27,240 nt of DNA from an uncultured Mediterraneibacter sp. GTDB lineage: Bacteria > Bacillota > Clostridia > Lachnospirales > Lachnospiraceae. This document shows, piece by piece, positions 8,608 to 16,660 of this stretch. The DNA lies in assembly GCA_934418295.1 (NCBI GenBank), contig CAKRWZ010000018.1, forward strand, positions 1 through 27,240. The letters are read 5' to 3'. The notes beneath the pieces were generated by a model that was given only the letters and a program-made list of their open reading frames with translations, searched no databases and was not told the DNA's origin. The position numbers and the translations under genes were made by a program. How positions within the stretch are numbered: position 1 is the stretch's first letter; each line of letters opens with the position of its first letter.

Positions 8608-11600
8608 TCAGATCTGTGCGATATCGATCAGCGTCAGTTTCCGGATATCCGTATTTTCCAGACTGGTTACTAAGGCTTTCGCCGTATCGATGGCCGTCAA
8701 TACATTGACACCTGTTTCGATGGCATTTCTGCGGATGACAAAACCATCTTTGGAGTGCTCTGCTCCCTGACGCGGAGTATCAATGACCAGATCGATCCGG
8801 TGTCCCAGGATCAAATCCAAGATATTCGGTGACTCCTGTTCCACCTTTTTCACCATATTCGCTTTGACACCGCCGGCTTTCAACGCCTCTGCCGTTCCCT
8901 TTGTCGCAAAGATACGATATCCCAAAGCTTCAAATCTCTTGGCGATTCCTACGATTTCTTCTTTATCCTCATCCCTTGCGGAAATGATCATATTTTTGTA
9001 TTTCGGAAGATTGATGCCCGCACCCAGGAAGGCTTTATACAACGCTTCGTTAAACGTCTTTGCGATACCCAGGCACTCTCCGGTGGATTTCATCTCCGGT
9101 CCCAATCCGATATCTGCGCCGCGGATCTTTTCAAAGGAGAATACCGGCATCTTTACAGCCACATAATCTGCTTCCTTCTGAAGCCCCGGTTCATAGCCCA
9201 GCTCTCGGATCTTTTTACCCATGATCACCTGGGCAGCCAGCGGAACAATCGGAATACCCGTTACTTTACTGATATACGGAACGGTACGACTGGATCTCGG
9301 GTTTACTTCGATGACATATACATCTTCGCCGCACACGATAAACTGAATGTTGATCAAGCCAATAACATGCAGCGATTTTGCCAGGCGTCTTGTATATTCC
9401 CCAATGGTCTCTTTCGTTTTTTCGGAAAGACTCTGCGCCGGGTATACTGAAATACTGTCTCCGGAATGGATACCGGCACGCTCGATATGTTCCATGATTC
9501 CCGGAATTAATATGTCTTCTCCGTCACAGACCGCATCAACTTCAATTTCTTTTCCCTGCAGATATTTATCTACCAGAATCGGATGGTCCTGTGCGATCCG
9601 GTTAATGATTCCGATAAACTCATCAATATCATGATCGTTGATGGCGATCTGCATGCCCTGTCCGCCCAACACATAAGACGGTCTTACCAGCACCGGATAA
9701 CCCAGGCGATTGGCCACTTCTTTGGCCTCCTCTGCCGTAAAGACAGTGCCACCGGTCGGACGCGGGATCTGACACTGTTCCAGGATCTCATCAAAGAGCT
9801 CTCTGTCTTCTGCCGCATCTACATTTTCTGCAGAAGTCCCAAGGATCGGAACCCCCATCTTCATCAGGCTTTCTGTCAGCTTAATGGCAGTCTGTCCACC
9901 AAACTGTACAACAGCTCCGTCCGGTTTTTCCAGATCTACGATGCCCTTGACATCCTCCGGCGTCAACGGTTCAAAATACAGCTTGTCTGCAATATCAAAA
10001 TCCGTACTTACCGTTTCCGGATTGTTGTTAACGATGATGGTCTCATACCCTGCTTTTTCGAAAGCCCAGGTACAGTGTACGGAACAAAAGTCGAACTCGA
10101 TTCCCTGTCCGATACGGATCGGACCGGAGCCCAAAACAAGCACTTTTTTCCGGTCATGGTTTTCTTCTGCTTCGTTGAAGCTTCCGTAAACTGAGTAGTA
10201 ATAGGGTGTCTCTGCCGCAAACTCCGCCGCACAGGTATCTACCATTTTATAAGCAGCCACGATTCCGTTTTCATGGCGCATCTTCAAAATCTCTTCTTCG
10301 TCTTTTCCGGTCAGCTCTGCGATCACATTGTCCGGGAGCTCGATCCGTTTGGCTTCTTTTAAAAGCTCCGGTGTCAGCGTGTGCTCTTTCAGTCGCTGTT
10401 CCATCTCTACCAGGATCGCGATCTTGTCGATGAACCATACGTCGATCATGGTGATGTCGTGGATCTCTTCGTATGTGATTCCCTTTCGGATCGCTTCCGC
10501 GATCTTCCAGATCCGGCGGTCATCCACTACTTCCAGCTCTTCCAGCAGCTCTTCTCTCGACAATGCAGAGAAATCATAGGACATCAGACTGTCCACATGC
10601 TGCTCCAGAGAACGGATCGCTTTCATCAAAGCACCTTCAAAATTGTCACAGATACTCATGACCTCTCCGGTCGCTTTCATCTGTGTCGTCAAGGTTCTCT
10701 TGGCACTGATAAATTTATCAAAAGGAAGTCTCGGCAATTTTACGACACAATAGTCCAGCATCGGCTCGAAACTTGCATACGTCTTTTTTGTTACCGCATT
10801 TTTGATCTCATCCAGCGTATAACCCAAGGCGATCTTTGCTGCTACCTTTGCGATCGGATAACCGGTCGCCTTGGAAGCCAGCGCAGATGAACGGCTGACA
10901 CGGGGATTTACCTCGATAACACAATATTCAAAACTGGTCGGGTGCAGTGCATACTGCACGTTGCAGCCGCCGGTAATGTTCAGTTCACTGATGATGTTCA
11001 GTGCAGAAGTACGCAGCATCTGATACTCTTTGTCTCCCAGCGTCTGGGACGGCGCTACTACGATACTGTCTCCGGTGTGAACGCCTACCGGATCAATATT
11101 TTCCATATTACATACGGTAATACAGTTTCCGTTTCCGTCACGCATTACCTCGTATTCGATTTCTTTCCAGCCGGCGATACAACGCTCCACCAGAACCTGT
11201 CCTACACGGGAAAGACGAAGTCCGTTTTCCAGGATCTCCCGCAGCTCTGCCACATTGTGGGCGATTCCGCCGCCGCTTCCGCCCAGCGTGTAAGCCGGAC
11301 GCAAAACCACCGGATAGCCGATCTTCTTGGCAAATGCCACACCGTCTTCCACATTTTCCACAACCAGGGAAGCTGCCACCGGTTCTCCGATCTTTTCCAT
11401 GGTTGCCTTAAATTCCAGACGATCCTCCGCCTTTTTAATGGTCTCGGAAGTCGTTCCGATCAGGCGCACGTTATGTTCCTTTAAGAAGCCTCTTTCCTCC
11501 AGCTCCATAGCCAGGTTCAATCCTGCCTGTCCTCCCAAAGTCGGAAGGACGCTGTCCGGCTTTTCCTTCAGGATCAGCTGCTCTACCACCTCTGTCGTCA

Positions 11601-11805
11601 AAGGCTCAATGTATACCCGGTCTGCAATATCTTTATCTGTCATGATGGTTGCCGGGTTGGAGTTCAGAAGCACTACCTCCAGTCCCTCCTCTTTCAGAGA
11701 ACGGCAAGCCTGTGTTCCTGCATAGTCAAACTCTGCTGCCTGTCCGATGACGATCGGACCGGATCCGATCACTAATACTTTCTTAATGCTGGTATCTCTT
11801 GGCAT
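8608..11805 (-). CDS. carB: Carbamoyl-phosphate synthase large subunit
   Basis: CarB makes carbamoyl phosphate from bicarbonate, two ATP and ammonia passed from CarA, feeding pyrimidine and arginine synthesis. The 1065 residues match the usual length. Two homologous halves each begin with a nucleotide-type motif: VLVIGSGPIVIGQAAEFDY near residue 10 and VLVLGSGPIRIGQGIEFDF near 555. Each carries an ATP-grasp domain with an EVNPRVSRSSAL or EVNPRSSRTVPY element. A C-terminal allosteric domain begins after about residue 930 (a MIISARDEDKEE segment). GGAGGAG lies 7 nt before the ATG. The start shares one base with the carA stop (TAATG), so translation is coupled. No frame damage is visible. Confidence 0.97.
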   Translation of the reverse strand: MPRDTSIKKVLVIGSGPIVIGQAAEFDYAGTQACRSLKEEGLEVVLLNSNPATIMTDKDIADRVYIEPLTTEVVEQLILKEKPDSVLPTLGGQAGLNLAMELEERGFLKEHNVRLIGTTSETIKKAEDRLEFKATMEKIGEPVAASLVVENVEDGVAFAKKIGYPVVLRPAYTLGGSGGGIAHNVAELREILENGLRLSRVGQVLVERCIAGWKEIEYEVMRDGNGNCITVCNMENIDPVGVHTGDSIVVAPSQTLGDKEYQMLRTSALNIISELNITGGCNVQYALHPTSFEYCVIEVNPRVSRSSALASKATGYPIAKVAAKIALGYTLDEIKNAVTKKTYASFEPMLDYCVVKLPRLPFDKFISAKRTLTTQMKATGEVMSICDNFEGALMKAIRSLEQHVDSLMSYDFSALSREELLEELEVVDDRRIWKIAEAIRKGITYEEIHDITMIDVWFIDKIAILVEMEQRLKEHTLTPELLKEAKRIELPDNVIAELTGKDEEEILKMRHENGIVAAYKMVDTCAAEFAAETPYYYSVYGSFNEAEENHDRKKVLVLGSGPIRIGQGIEFDFCSVHCTWAFEKAGYETIIVNNNPETVSTDFDIADKLYFEPLTPEDVKGIVDLEKPDGAVVQFGGQTAIKLTESLMKMGVPILGTSAENVDAAEDRELFDEILEQCQIPRPTGGTVFTAEEAKEVANRLGYPVLVRPSYVLGGQGMQIAINDHDIDEFIGIINRIAQDHPILVDKYLQGKEIEVDAVCDGEDILIPGIMEHIERAGIHSGDSISVYPAQSLSEKTKETIGEYTRRLAKSLHVIGLINIQFIVCGEDVYVIEVNPRSSRTVPYISKVTGIPIVPLAAQVIMGKKIRELGYEPGLQKEADYVAVKMPVFSFEKIRGADIGLGPEMKSTGECLGIAKTFNEALYKAFLGAGINLPKYKNMIISARDEDKEEIVGIAKRFEALGYRIFATKGTAEALKAGGVKANMVKKVEQESPNILDLILGHRIDLVIDTPRQGAEHSKDGFVIRRNAIETGVNVLTAIDTAKALVTSLENTDIRKLTLIDIAQI

Positions 11806-12875
11806 TATTCCGCTCCTCCCATCATTTCCATAAATCTGTCAAACAAGTATCCTGAATCCTGCGGTCCCGGGCAAGCCTCCGGATGGAACTGCACCGTAAA
11901 AATATTTTTGCCGATGTATTCCAGCCCCTCGTTGGTGCTGTCGTTTACATTTATAAAAGCAGGTATCGCTACCTTGGGATCCATTTTATCCGTATCTACC
12001 ACATAGCCGTGGTTCTGGGAAGAAATGTAAACCTTGTTCGTCCGCAGATCCTTGACCGGATGATTTCCGCCTCGATGTCCGTATTTTAATTTGTATGTGG
12101 AAGCTCCCGTTGCCAGTGCCATCAGCTGATGTCCCAGGCAGATCGCAAAAATCGGGATGTCTGTGTCATAAAGCTTCTTGATCTCCCGGATGATATCCTT
12201 ACAATCCGAAGGATCTCCCGGACCGTTGGACAACATGATGCCGTCCGGTTTCGCCGCAATGATCTCTGCCGCCGTCGTATGTGCCGGATAAACCGTCACT
12301 TCACAGCCTCTTTTATTCAGAGATCTTGCAATATTATTCTTTGCTCCCAAATCCAGAAGAGCCACTTTTTTACCTGTACCTTTTAAAACATAAGGCTCTT
12401 CACAGGTAACCTCCGATACCACATCCCCCATATTGTAGGTTTTCAGCTTCGGAAGAATCTCCTCCAGATCATAGTTTTCATTTGTCGTGATCATACCGTT
12501 CATTGTTCCCTTTTCCCGCAGGATCTTGGTCAATGCACGCGTATCGATGCCGGCAACTCCCGGAATATCCTGCTCCTTCAGGAAATCCTGGATCGTTCCC
12601 TCACATCTGAAATTGCTTGGGACTCTGGAAAGTTCTCTTACGATAAAGCCCTTAGGCCAGGCCTTTCTTGACTCCATATCCGGCGTGATCCCGTAATTTC
12701 CAATCAGCGGATACGTCATCACCACCGCCTGACCGGCATAGGAAGGGTCGGTAAGCACCTCAAGATAGCCTGTCATAGACGTATTAAATACAATCTCACT
12801 GATTATCTCTTTCGTCGATCCAATGCTCTTTCCGGCAAAAACAGTTCCATCTTCTAATATCAGAAATGCCTTCAT
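11805..12875 (-). CDS. carA: Carbamoyl-phosphate synthase small (glutaminase) subunit
   Basis: CarA hydrolyses glutamine and channels ammonia to CarB. The 356-residue protein has the N-terminal small-subunit domain (MKAFLILEDGTVFAG, NTSMTGYLEVLTDPSY) and a class I glutamine amidotransferase domain. The nucleophile is Cys246 in FAICLGHQL and the His331/Glu333 pair is in QFHPEA. The open frame continues upstream for 68 more codons, but that part is not conserved-looking and overlaps the promoter and leader. AAAGGTG ends 5 nt before the ATG at 12875, which fixes the start. The gene is first in a carA-carB operon. Confidence 0.97.
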   Translation of the reverse strand: MKAFLILEDGTVFAGKSIGSTKEIISEIVFNTSMTGYLEVLTDPSYAGQAVVMTYPLIGNYGITPDMESRKAWPKGFIVRELSRVPSNFRCEGTIQDFLKEQDIPGVAGIDTRALTKILREKGTMNGMITTNENYDLEEILPKLKTYNMGDVVSEVTCEEPYVLKGTGKKVALLDLGAKNNIARSLNKRGCEVTVYPAHTTAAEIIAAKPDGIMLSNGPGDPSDCKDIIREIKKLYDTDIPIFAICLGHQLMALATGASTYKLKYGHRGGNHPVKDLRTNKVYISSQNHGYVVDTDKMDPKVAIPAFINVNDSTNEGLEYIGKNIFTVQFHPEACPGPQDSGYLFDRFMEMMGGAE

Positions 12876-12912
12876 ATATTCACCTTTTCCCTTCGTATTT
12901 TTATACAGCAAA

Positions 12913-12945
12913 GGCACTCCGTTAGTTCTCTGAAACCTGAGTGCC
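12913..12945 (-). promoter_or_regulatory. Leader hairpin of carAB
   Basis: The carA leader RNA contains a perfect 7-bp stem GGCACUC/GAGUGCC around a 19-nt region. That region can form a second stem, GGUU/AACU, capped by UCAGAG. The loop text CAGAGA recalls the CNGNGA hexaloop of PyrR-binding RNA, but the flanking bases fit that consensus poorly. The 3' side of the stem continues as CCUUU, which could instead pair with the AAAGG of the carA ribosome site. This suggests, without proving, a switch in translation initiation. No intrinsic terminator follows. Confidence 0.45.
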
Positions 12946-12965
12946 TTGTCCTCTAAACCTAAAAT

Positions 12966-12994
12966 ATTATAACGCACTTGTCTCTGTTTTTCAA
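12966..12994 (-). promoter_or_regulatory. Promoter of carAB
   Basis: On the minus strand TTGAAA (12989-12994), 17 bp and a perfect TATAAT (12966-12971) lie about 90 bp before the carA ATG. The expected transcript begins near 12958 and includes the leader hairpin. Confidence 0.8.
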
Positions 12995-13084
12995 CAAGTT
13001 TCTTTTTTCCGGAGCGTATCGGCATTTCCGCCATCTTCCCCTCTTTTATCAGGATTATGTTTATGCAATTTTCATCCATTTCTG

Positions 13085-13092
13085 CATATAAT
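13085..13092 (+). promoter_or_regulatory. Possible -10 element of the SleC-like gene
   Basis: CATATAAT stands about 33 bp before the start codon. It fits the vegetative TATAAT and also the CATAnAnT type of -10 used by the sporulation factors SigE and SigK. The -35 region for a vegetative promoter is poor (TGCAAT at 17 bp), which leaves a sporulation promoter open, as would suit the product. Confidence 0.35.
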
Positions 13093-13124
13093 TTACAAAA
13101 ACTTGTATTTTGAAAGGCTCTTTT

Positions 13125-14384
13125 ATGCCAACTCTTCCTTCCAATACTGATTCTTACCAGGGAAAACTACAATTTCACATCGTATCCCGCATCACGGCTG
13201 CTCCCATTGAGAATGCTTCCGTCCAAATTTCATATACCGGCATTCCGGAAAACATCCTGGAACAGTTGAAAACTGACAATTCCGGCCGGACCGACACCAT
13301 CGATCTGCCGGCGCCGCCTTTGGAATACAGTCTGGATCCGAATTCCGGACAACAGCCCTATTCCGAATACAATTTCAGTATTTCCGCCGCCGGATTTGAA
13401 AGCATTCGCATTTCCGGGGCCGAGATCCTGCCGGATGTCAAAGCGATCCAGGAAATCCGTCTGGATCCGCCGGACACACAGGACGAACCGCCGGAAGTCT
13501 TTACCATTCCGGCCCACACGCTTTATGGAGACTACCCGCCTAAGATCGCAGAATCGGAAATCAAACCCGTGACCGAAACCGGCGAAATCGTTTTAAGCCG
13601 CGTCGTGATCCCGGAATACATCATCGTACACGACGGCTCACCGCGAGATTCCACCGCCCCCAACTATTATGTCCGATACCGAGATTACATCAAAAATGTG
13701 GCTTCCAGTGAAATCTATGCTACCTGGCCCGACGCCGCCATCCGTGCCAACGTTCTGGCCATCATGTCCTTTACTCTAAATCGAGTATATACCGAATGGT
13801 ACCGGAACCGAGGATATGATTTTACCATTACCTCTTCCACTGCCTTTGATCATAAATGGATCCCGGAGCGCAATATCTACGACTCTATATCAATTATCGT
13901 AGACGAATTGTTTGCCAACTATCTCTCCCGTCCCAATGTCCGCCAACCCATTCTTACCCAGTACTGTGACGGAAAACGTGTGAGCTGTCCGAACTGGTTG
14001 CGCCAATGGGGATCAAAGGATCTGGCCGACCAGGGTTATTCCGCCATCGAAATTCTTCGTTATTATTATGGCGATGACCTGTACATCAATACCGCCGAAG
14101 AAATTTCCGGCGTTCCCTCCTCCTGGCCCGGCTATACTCTGGAAAACGGTTCCAGCGGTGAAAAGGTTCGGCAGCTCCAGGAAGAACTAAACGTCATTGC
14201 CGGCTCTTATCCTGCGATCCCCAAGGTGAACGTTGACGGTATTTACGGTCCACAGACAGCCGAATCGGTCCGTATCTTCCAATCCGTATTCGGGCTTCCG
14301 GAAACCGGCGCTGCCGACTACAGCACCTGGTATAAAATTTCCGAAATTTATGTAGGCGTTTCCCGGATTGCCGAACTGAATTAA
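13125..14384 (+). CDS. SleC-like spore cortex-lytic / peptidoglycan-binding protein
   Basis: The 419 residues fall into three parts. An N-terminal beta domain lies at 10-115 (YQGKLQFHIVSRITAAPIEN). A SpoIID-like domain lies at 160-322 (YIKNVASSEIYATWPDAAIR, TITSSTAFDH, TQYCDGKRVSCPNWL). A C-terminal peptidoglycan-binding domain of the PG_binding_1 type lies at 340-410 (GSSGEKVRQLQEELN, VDGIYGPQTAESVRIFQ). This order and length are those of SleC, the germination cortex-lytic enzyme of Clostridium perfringens and C. difficile, which is made as a zymogen. There is no secretion signal, as expected if it is made in the mother cell. GAAAGG ends 7 nt before the ATG at 13125; an earlier in-frame TTG at 13110 is unlikely. 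It is divergent from carA. Substrate and paralogue identity are inferred. Confidence 0.8.
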   Translation: MPTLPSNTDSYQGKLQFHIVSRITAAPIENASVQISYTGIPENILEQLKTDNSGRTDTIDLPAPPLEYSLDPNSGQQPYSEYNFSISAAGFESIRISGAEILPDVKAIQEIRLDPPDTQDEPPEVFTIPAHTLYGDYPPKIAESEIKPVTETGEIVLSRVVIPEYIIVHDGSPRDSTAPNYYVRYRDYIKNVASSEIYATWPDAAIRANVLAIMSFTLNRVYTEWYRNRGYDFTITSSTAFDHKWIPERNIYDSISIIVDELFANYLSRPNVRQPILTQYCDGKRVSCPNWLRQWGSKDLADQGYSAIEILRYYYGDDLYINTAEEISGVPSSWPGYTLENGSSGEKVRQLQEELNVIAGSYPAIPKVNVDGIYGPQTAESVRIFQSVFGLPETGAADYSTWYKISEIYVGVSRIAELN

Positions 14385-14400
14385 AATGTAGATTCTCCAC

Positions 14401-14429
14401 TTTCCAATCCTCCCAAAAACAAGTATAAT
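14401..14429 (+). promoter_or_regulatory. Promoter of the nitroreductase gene
   Basis: TTTCCA (14401-14406), a 17-bp spacer and a perfect TATAAT (14424-14429) lie about 50 bp before the ATG. A very strong ribosome site, AAAGGAGG, follows at about 14464-14471. The expression signals look intact although the coding frame is interrupted. Confidence 0.55.
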
Positions 14430-14477
14430 AAACCTATATACATTATCAAAAATTTATCATACTAAAGGAGGAACATT

Positions 14478-15020
14478 ATGGAAGCAATAGAATGAATTAA
14501 AACAAGAAGAAGTATCCGCAAATTTAAAGAAAATCCGGTCGATCACACCACGATCGAAAAAATCGTCGAAGCGGCCGGCATGTCTCCTTCATGGAAAAAC
14601 ACGCAGATTGTCCGCTATCACGTAGTCGAAGACAGAGCCATTTTGAATGAAATCGCCAACCTCTGCGTTCTTAATTTTGAATTTAACACCAAAACCATCT
14701 CCCGCGCCCCACAGCTGGTTGTCGTAAGCATGGTTGAGAAACGTTGCGGCTATGAAAGAGACGGCAGCTACTCCACATCCAAGGAAGACCGCTGGGAAAT
14801 GTTTGATGCTGGAATTGCCACTCAGACCTTCTGTCTGGCCGCCCACGATCTGGGAGTCGGCACCGTCATCCTCGGAATTTTTGATGAATACAAAGTCGCA
14901 AAAGCTATCTCCTTACCAGAAGGTCAAAAAGTTGCAGCCCTGGTTGCAATGGGATATCCAGACCAGAAATGCGAAGCACCAAAGCGGAAATCCGTGGAAG
15001 ATTTGTTGACATACTTATAA
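14478..15020 (+). pseudogene. Nitroreductase-family flavoprotein with in-frame TGA at codon 6
   Basis: The frame reads MEAIE, then TGA (14493-14495), then IKTRRSIRKFKENPV, and stays open to the TAA at 15018. Of 180 residue positions only this one is a stop. The rest is an ordinary small FMN-dependent nitroreductase: the TRRSIRKF phosphate-binding start, SPSWKNTQ, AGIATQTFCLAAHDLGVGT, and a GYP near the end. Such enzymes reduce nitro groups or quinones with NAD(P)H. TGA differs by one base from TGC/TGT (Cys) or TGG (Trp), so a fresh nonsense mutation or a sequencing error explains it most simply. The first ATG after the stop (14580) would lose the FMN-binding start. I see no convincing SECIS hairpin after the TGA, so selenocysteine is unlikely. 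Confidence 0.75.
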
Positions 15021-15026
15021 AGATGA

Positions 15027-15055
15027 TAGGGCAGAACTTTAATGGTTCTGCCCTA
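15027..15055. repeat. 11-bp hairpin after the nitroreductase frame
   Basis: TAGGGCAGAAC and GTTCTGCCCTA form a perfect 11-bp stem with a 7-nt loop, 6 bases after the TAA stop. No T-run follows on either strand, so it is not a textbook terminator, but its position suggests it marks the end of the plus-strand transcript. Confidence 0.55.
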
Positions 15056-15078
15056 CTGCAGGCTAGCCTAAAATTGAC

Positions 15079-15123
15079 AAAAAACAGCGCCTGAACACAT
15101 CTTTTTGATGTTCCAGCCGCTGT
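15079..15123 (-). terminator. Terminator of the pyrH-to-rseP operon
   Basis: On the minus strand a long imperfect hairpin closes at once into six T residues (15084-15079). Its arms are ACAGCG/CGCTGT, then CTG/CAG, then ACATC/GATGT, with a 5-nt loop. It begins about 30 bp after the stop of the small Cys-rich gene, the last gene of the operon. Confidence 0.85.
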
Positions 15124-15154
15124 CGTTTAAGTCCTTCAAACCTTTTCGCCTCTT

Positions 15155-15592
15155 TTAGGCCTCTTCTCCCTCTTTCAGATATTCACACACGCAGTAATCG
15201 CACACGGTGCCTTTTTCTTTGGATTTCATCGGGCATTTATAGATGGTTTTTCCATCTACGATCTCTGTTTTAGCCCCCACTACTTCGATGGGATGCATGG
15301 GGCGTTCCGCCACATAGGTCAGATAGATGCAGGCCATAATGATCCATTTCCACCACTGAGGCTTATCTGCCATATATTCTGCCAGAAAGTCCCGGAGCAA
15401 TTTCCGGAGTTTCAGGATCTGGTTCATGGAGATCCTCTTCTTTTCTTTGATTTCCGCCTGTTTCATTTCCAACAAAAACTCACGGTTATATTTACTGATG
15501 GGAAAATCCGGGTCGCTTTCCAGACCTTTCCATTCTTTCCAGGTAACTGCTTCCTGTAATCTTTTCAGCAGTTCTGCTTTTGTCATATCCAT
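15155..15592 (-). CDS. Small Cys-rich protein, possibly DUF2115/UPF0305-like
   Basis: The 145-residue product has a charged helical front half and a hydrophobic middle (WWKWIIMACIYLTYVAE, 80-96). Its C-terminal motif has His100 in RPMHPIEVVG and cysteines at 120 (YKCP), 131, 134 and 136 (VCDYCVC), which looks able to bind a metal. The HP then YxCPxK then CxxC order reminds me of DUF2115/UPF0305 proteins; I hold this as a tentative match. It is the last gene of the operon, 35 bp after rseP, with GGGAG 8 nt before the ATG. No function is known to me. Confidence 0.7.
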   Translation of the reverse strand: MDMTKAELLKRLQEAVTWKEWKGLESDPDFPISKYNREFLLEMKQAEIKEKKRISMNQILKLRKLLRDFLAEYMADKPQWWKWIIMACIYLTYVAERPMHPIEVVGAKTEIVDGKTIYKCPMKSKEKGTVCDYCVCEYLKEGEEA

Positions 15593-15627
15593 TTTTATCT
15601 CTCCCGCCGCATTTCATGTGAAAAATA

Positions 15628-16656
15628 TCAAAACAGTTTGATCACGTCGCTGATCATGATCACCACCATCAGTACCATCAAAAGCACCATGCCTGCCATG
15701 TGCACGTAGCCTTCTTTTTCCGGAGGGATCCGTTTTTTGCGAATGGCTTCGATGATCAGGAAAACCAATCGTCCTCCGTCCAGTGCCGGGATCGGCAGCA
15801 GGTTCATGACGCCTAAGTTTGCCGAAAGGAGAATGGCGATGTTCAGGAAATTTAGGGCCACCAGACGGGCACCTCCCGAAGAGGACGCTTTATAAGTTTG
15901 ATCCATGACCTCCACCATGCCCACCGGGCCTGACATATCTTTAATACCGACTTTCCCGGTCAACAAAAGCTTGAGGCTTCCAACGGCATATTTTACCATA
16001 TATTGCACCGTATAGTTTCCATATTGAACAGCAGTCAACAAATTGGCTTTCGTCTGTTTTCCGGTGCCGATAAATCCGTAAAAATAATTTCCGTTTTCAT
16101 CCTGTTTGGGAGTGATCGTCACTTCTTTCTGTTCGCCGTCCCGCTCATAAACTACATCGATGGTTTTTCCCTGATGCAGCATATTGTACATGGAAACATC
16201 TTTCCACATATGGACCCGGCTTCCGTTTATTTTTATAATCCGGTCTCCTGCCTGTAGGCCCTGTTCCTGTGCAGGATATCCTTCTGTCACGTCTCCCAGT
16301 ACCGGCTCATCATATCCCACTGCAAGTACCAGGATCACAGAAAGGATCAGCGCCAGGATAAAGTTGAAGATCGGTCCTGCTGCCACCACTGAGATCCTCG
16401 CCCAGACAGATTTACTGTTGAAGCTGTTTTCCTTGAGATCTTCGGCCTCGTCTTCCCCCATGATGCAGGCACCGCCGAAAGGAAGCAATTTCAGGCTGAA
16501 TTTCGTTCCTTTGAACTCCTTTCCGACCAAGGTCGGCCCGAACCCCAGGCAAAACTCCTCCACTTCTATCCCGTTTAATTTTGCCAGTGTAAAATGTCCC
16601 AGCTCATGAAAGATCACGATAAAGCTAAAGACGATAATTGCAATGATAATTCCCAT
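15628..16656 (-). CDS. rseP: Site-2 intramembrane zinc metalloprotease
   Basis: RseP/RasP-type proteases cut membrane proteins inside the bilayer, such as anti-sigma factors and leftover signal peptides. The 342 residues show the zinc motif HELGH at 17-21 in the first membrane helix. A PDZ domain lies at about 115-190 (QGLQAGDRIIKING). The second metal motif, LDG (292-294), is in NLLPIPALDGGR, and a last membrane helix follows at about 318-338. I start at 16656 rather than at the longest frame (16722). The longer form would overlap dxr by more than 60 bp, whereas this ATG begins 4 nt after the dxr stop with GGTGA just before it. It sits in the conserved cdsA-dxr-rseP order. Confidence 0.95.
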   Translation of the reverse strand: MGIIIAIIVFSFIVIFHELGHFTLAKLNGIEVEEFCLGFGPTLVGKEFKGTKFSLKLLPFGGACIMGEDEAEDLKENSFNSKSVWARISVVAAGPIFNFILALILSVILVLAVGYDEPVLGDVTEGYPAQEQGLQAGDRIIKINGSRVHMWKDVSMYNMLHQGKTIDVVYERDGEQKEVTITPKQDENGNYFYGFIGTGKQTKANLLTAVQYGNYTVQYMVKYAVGSLKLLLTGKVGIKDMSGPVGMVEVMDQTYKASSSGGARLVALNFLNIAILLSANLGVMNLLPIPALDGGRLVFLIIEAIRKKRIPPEKEGYVHMAGMVLLMVLMVVIMISDVIKLF

Positions 16657-16660
16657 CTGC

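Noticed and set aside
12876..13079. 68-codon N-terminal extension of carA
   Set aside because: It overlaps the carAB promoter and leader hairpin, is unlike any CarA start, and a good ribosome site precedes the internal ATG at 12875.
14493..14560. Selenocysteine at the nitroreductase TGA
   Set aside because: The following 40 bases are A-rich and I find no stem-loop of the bacterial SECIS type; mutation or error is simpler.
14580..15020. Nitroreductase starting at the ATG at 14580
   Set aside because: No ribosome site is apparent and the protein would lack the TRRSIR flavin-binding start.
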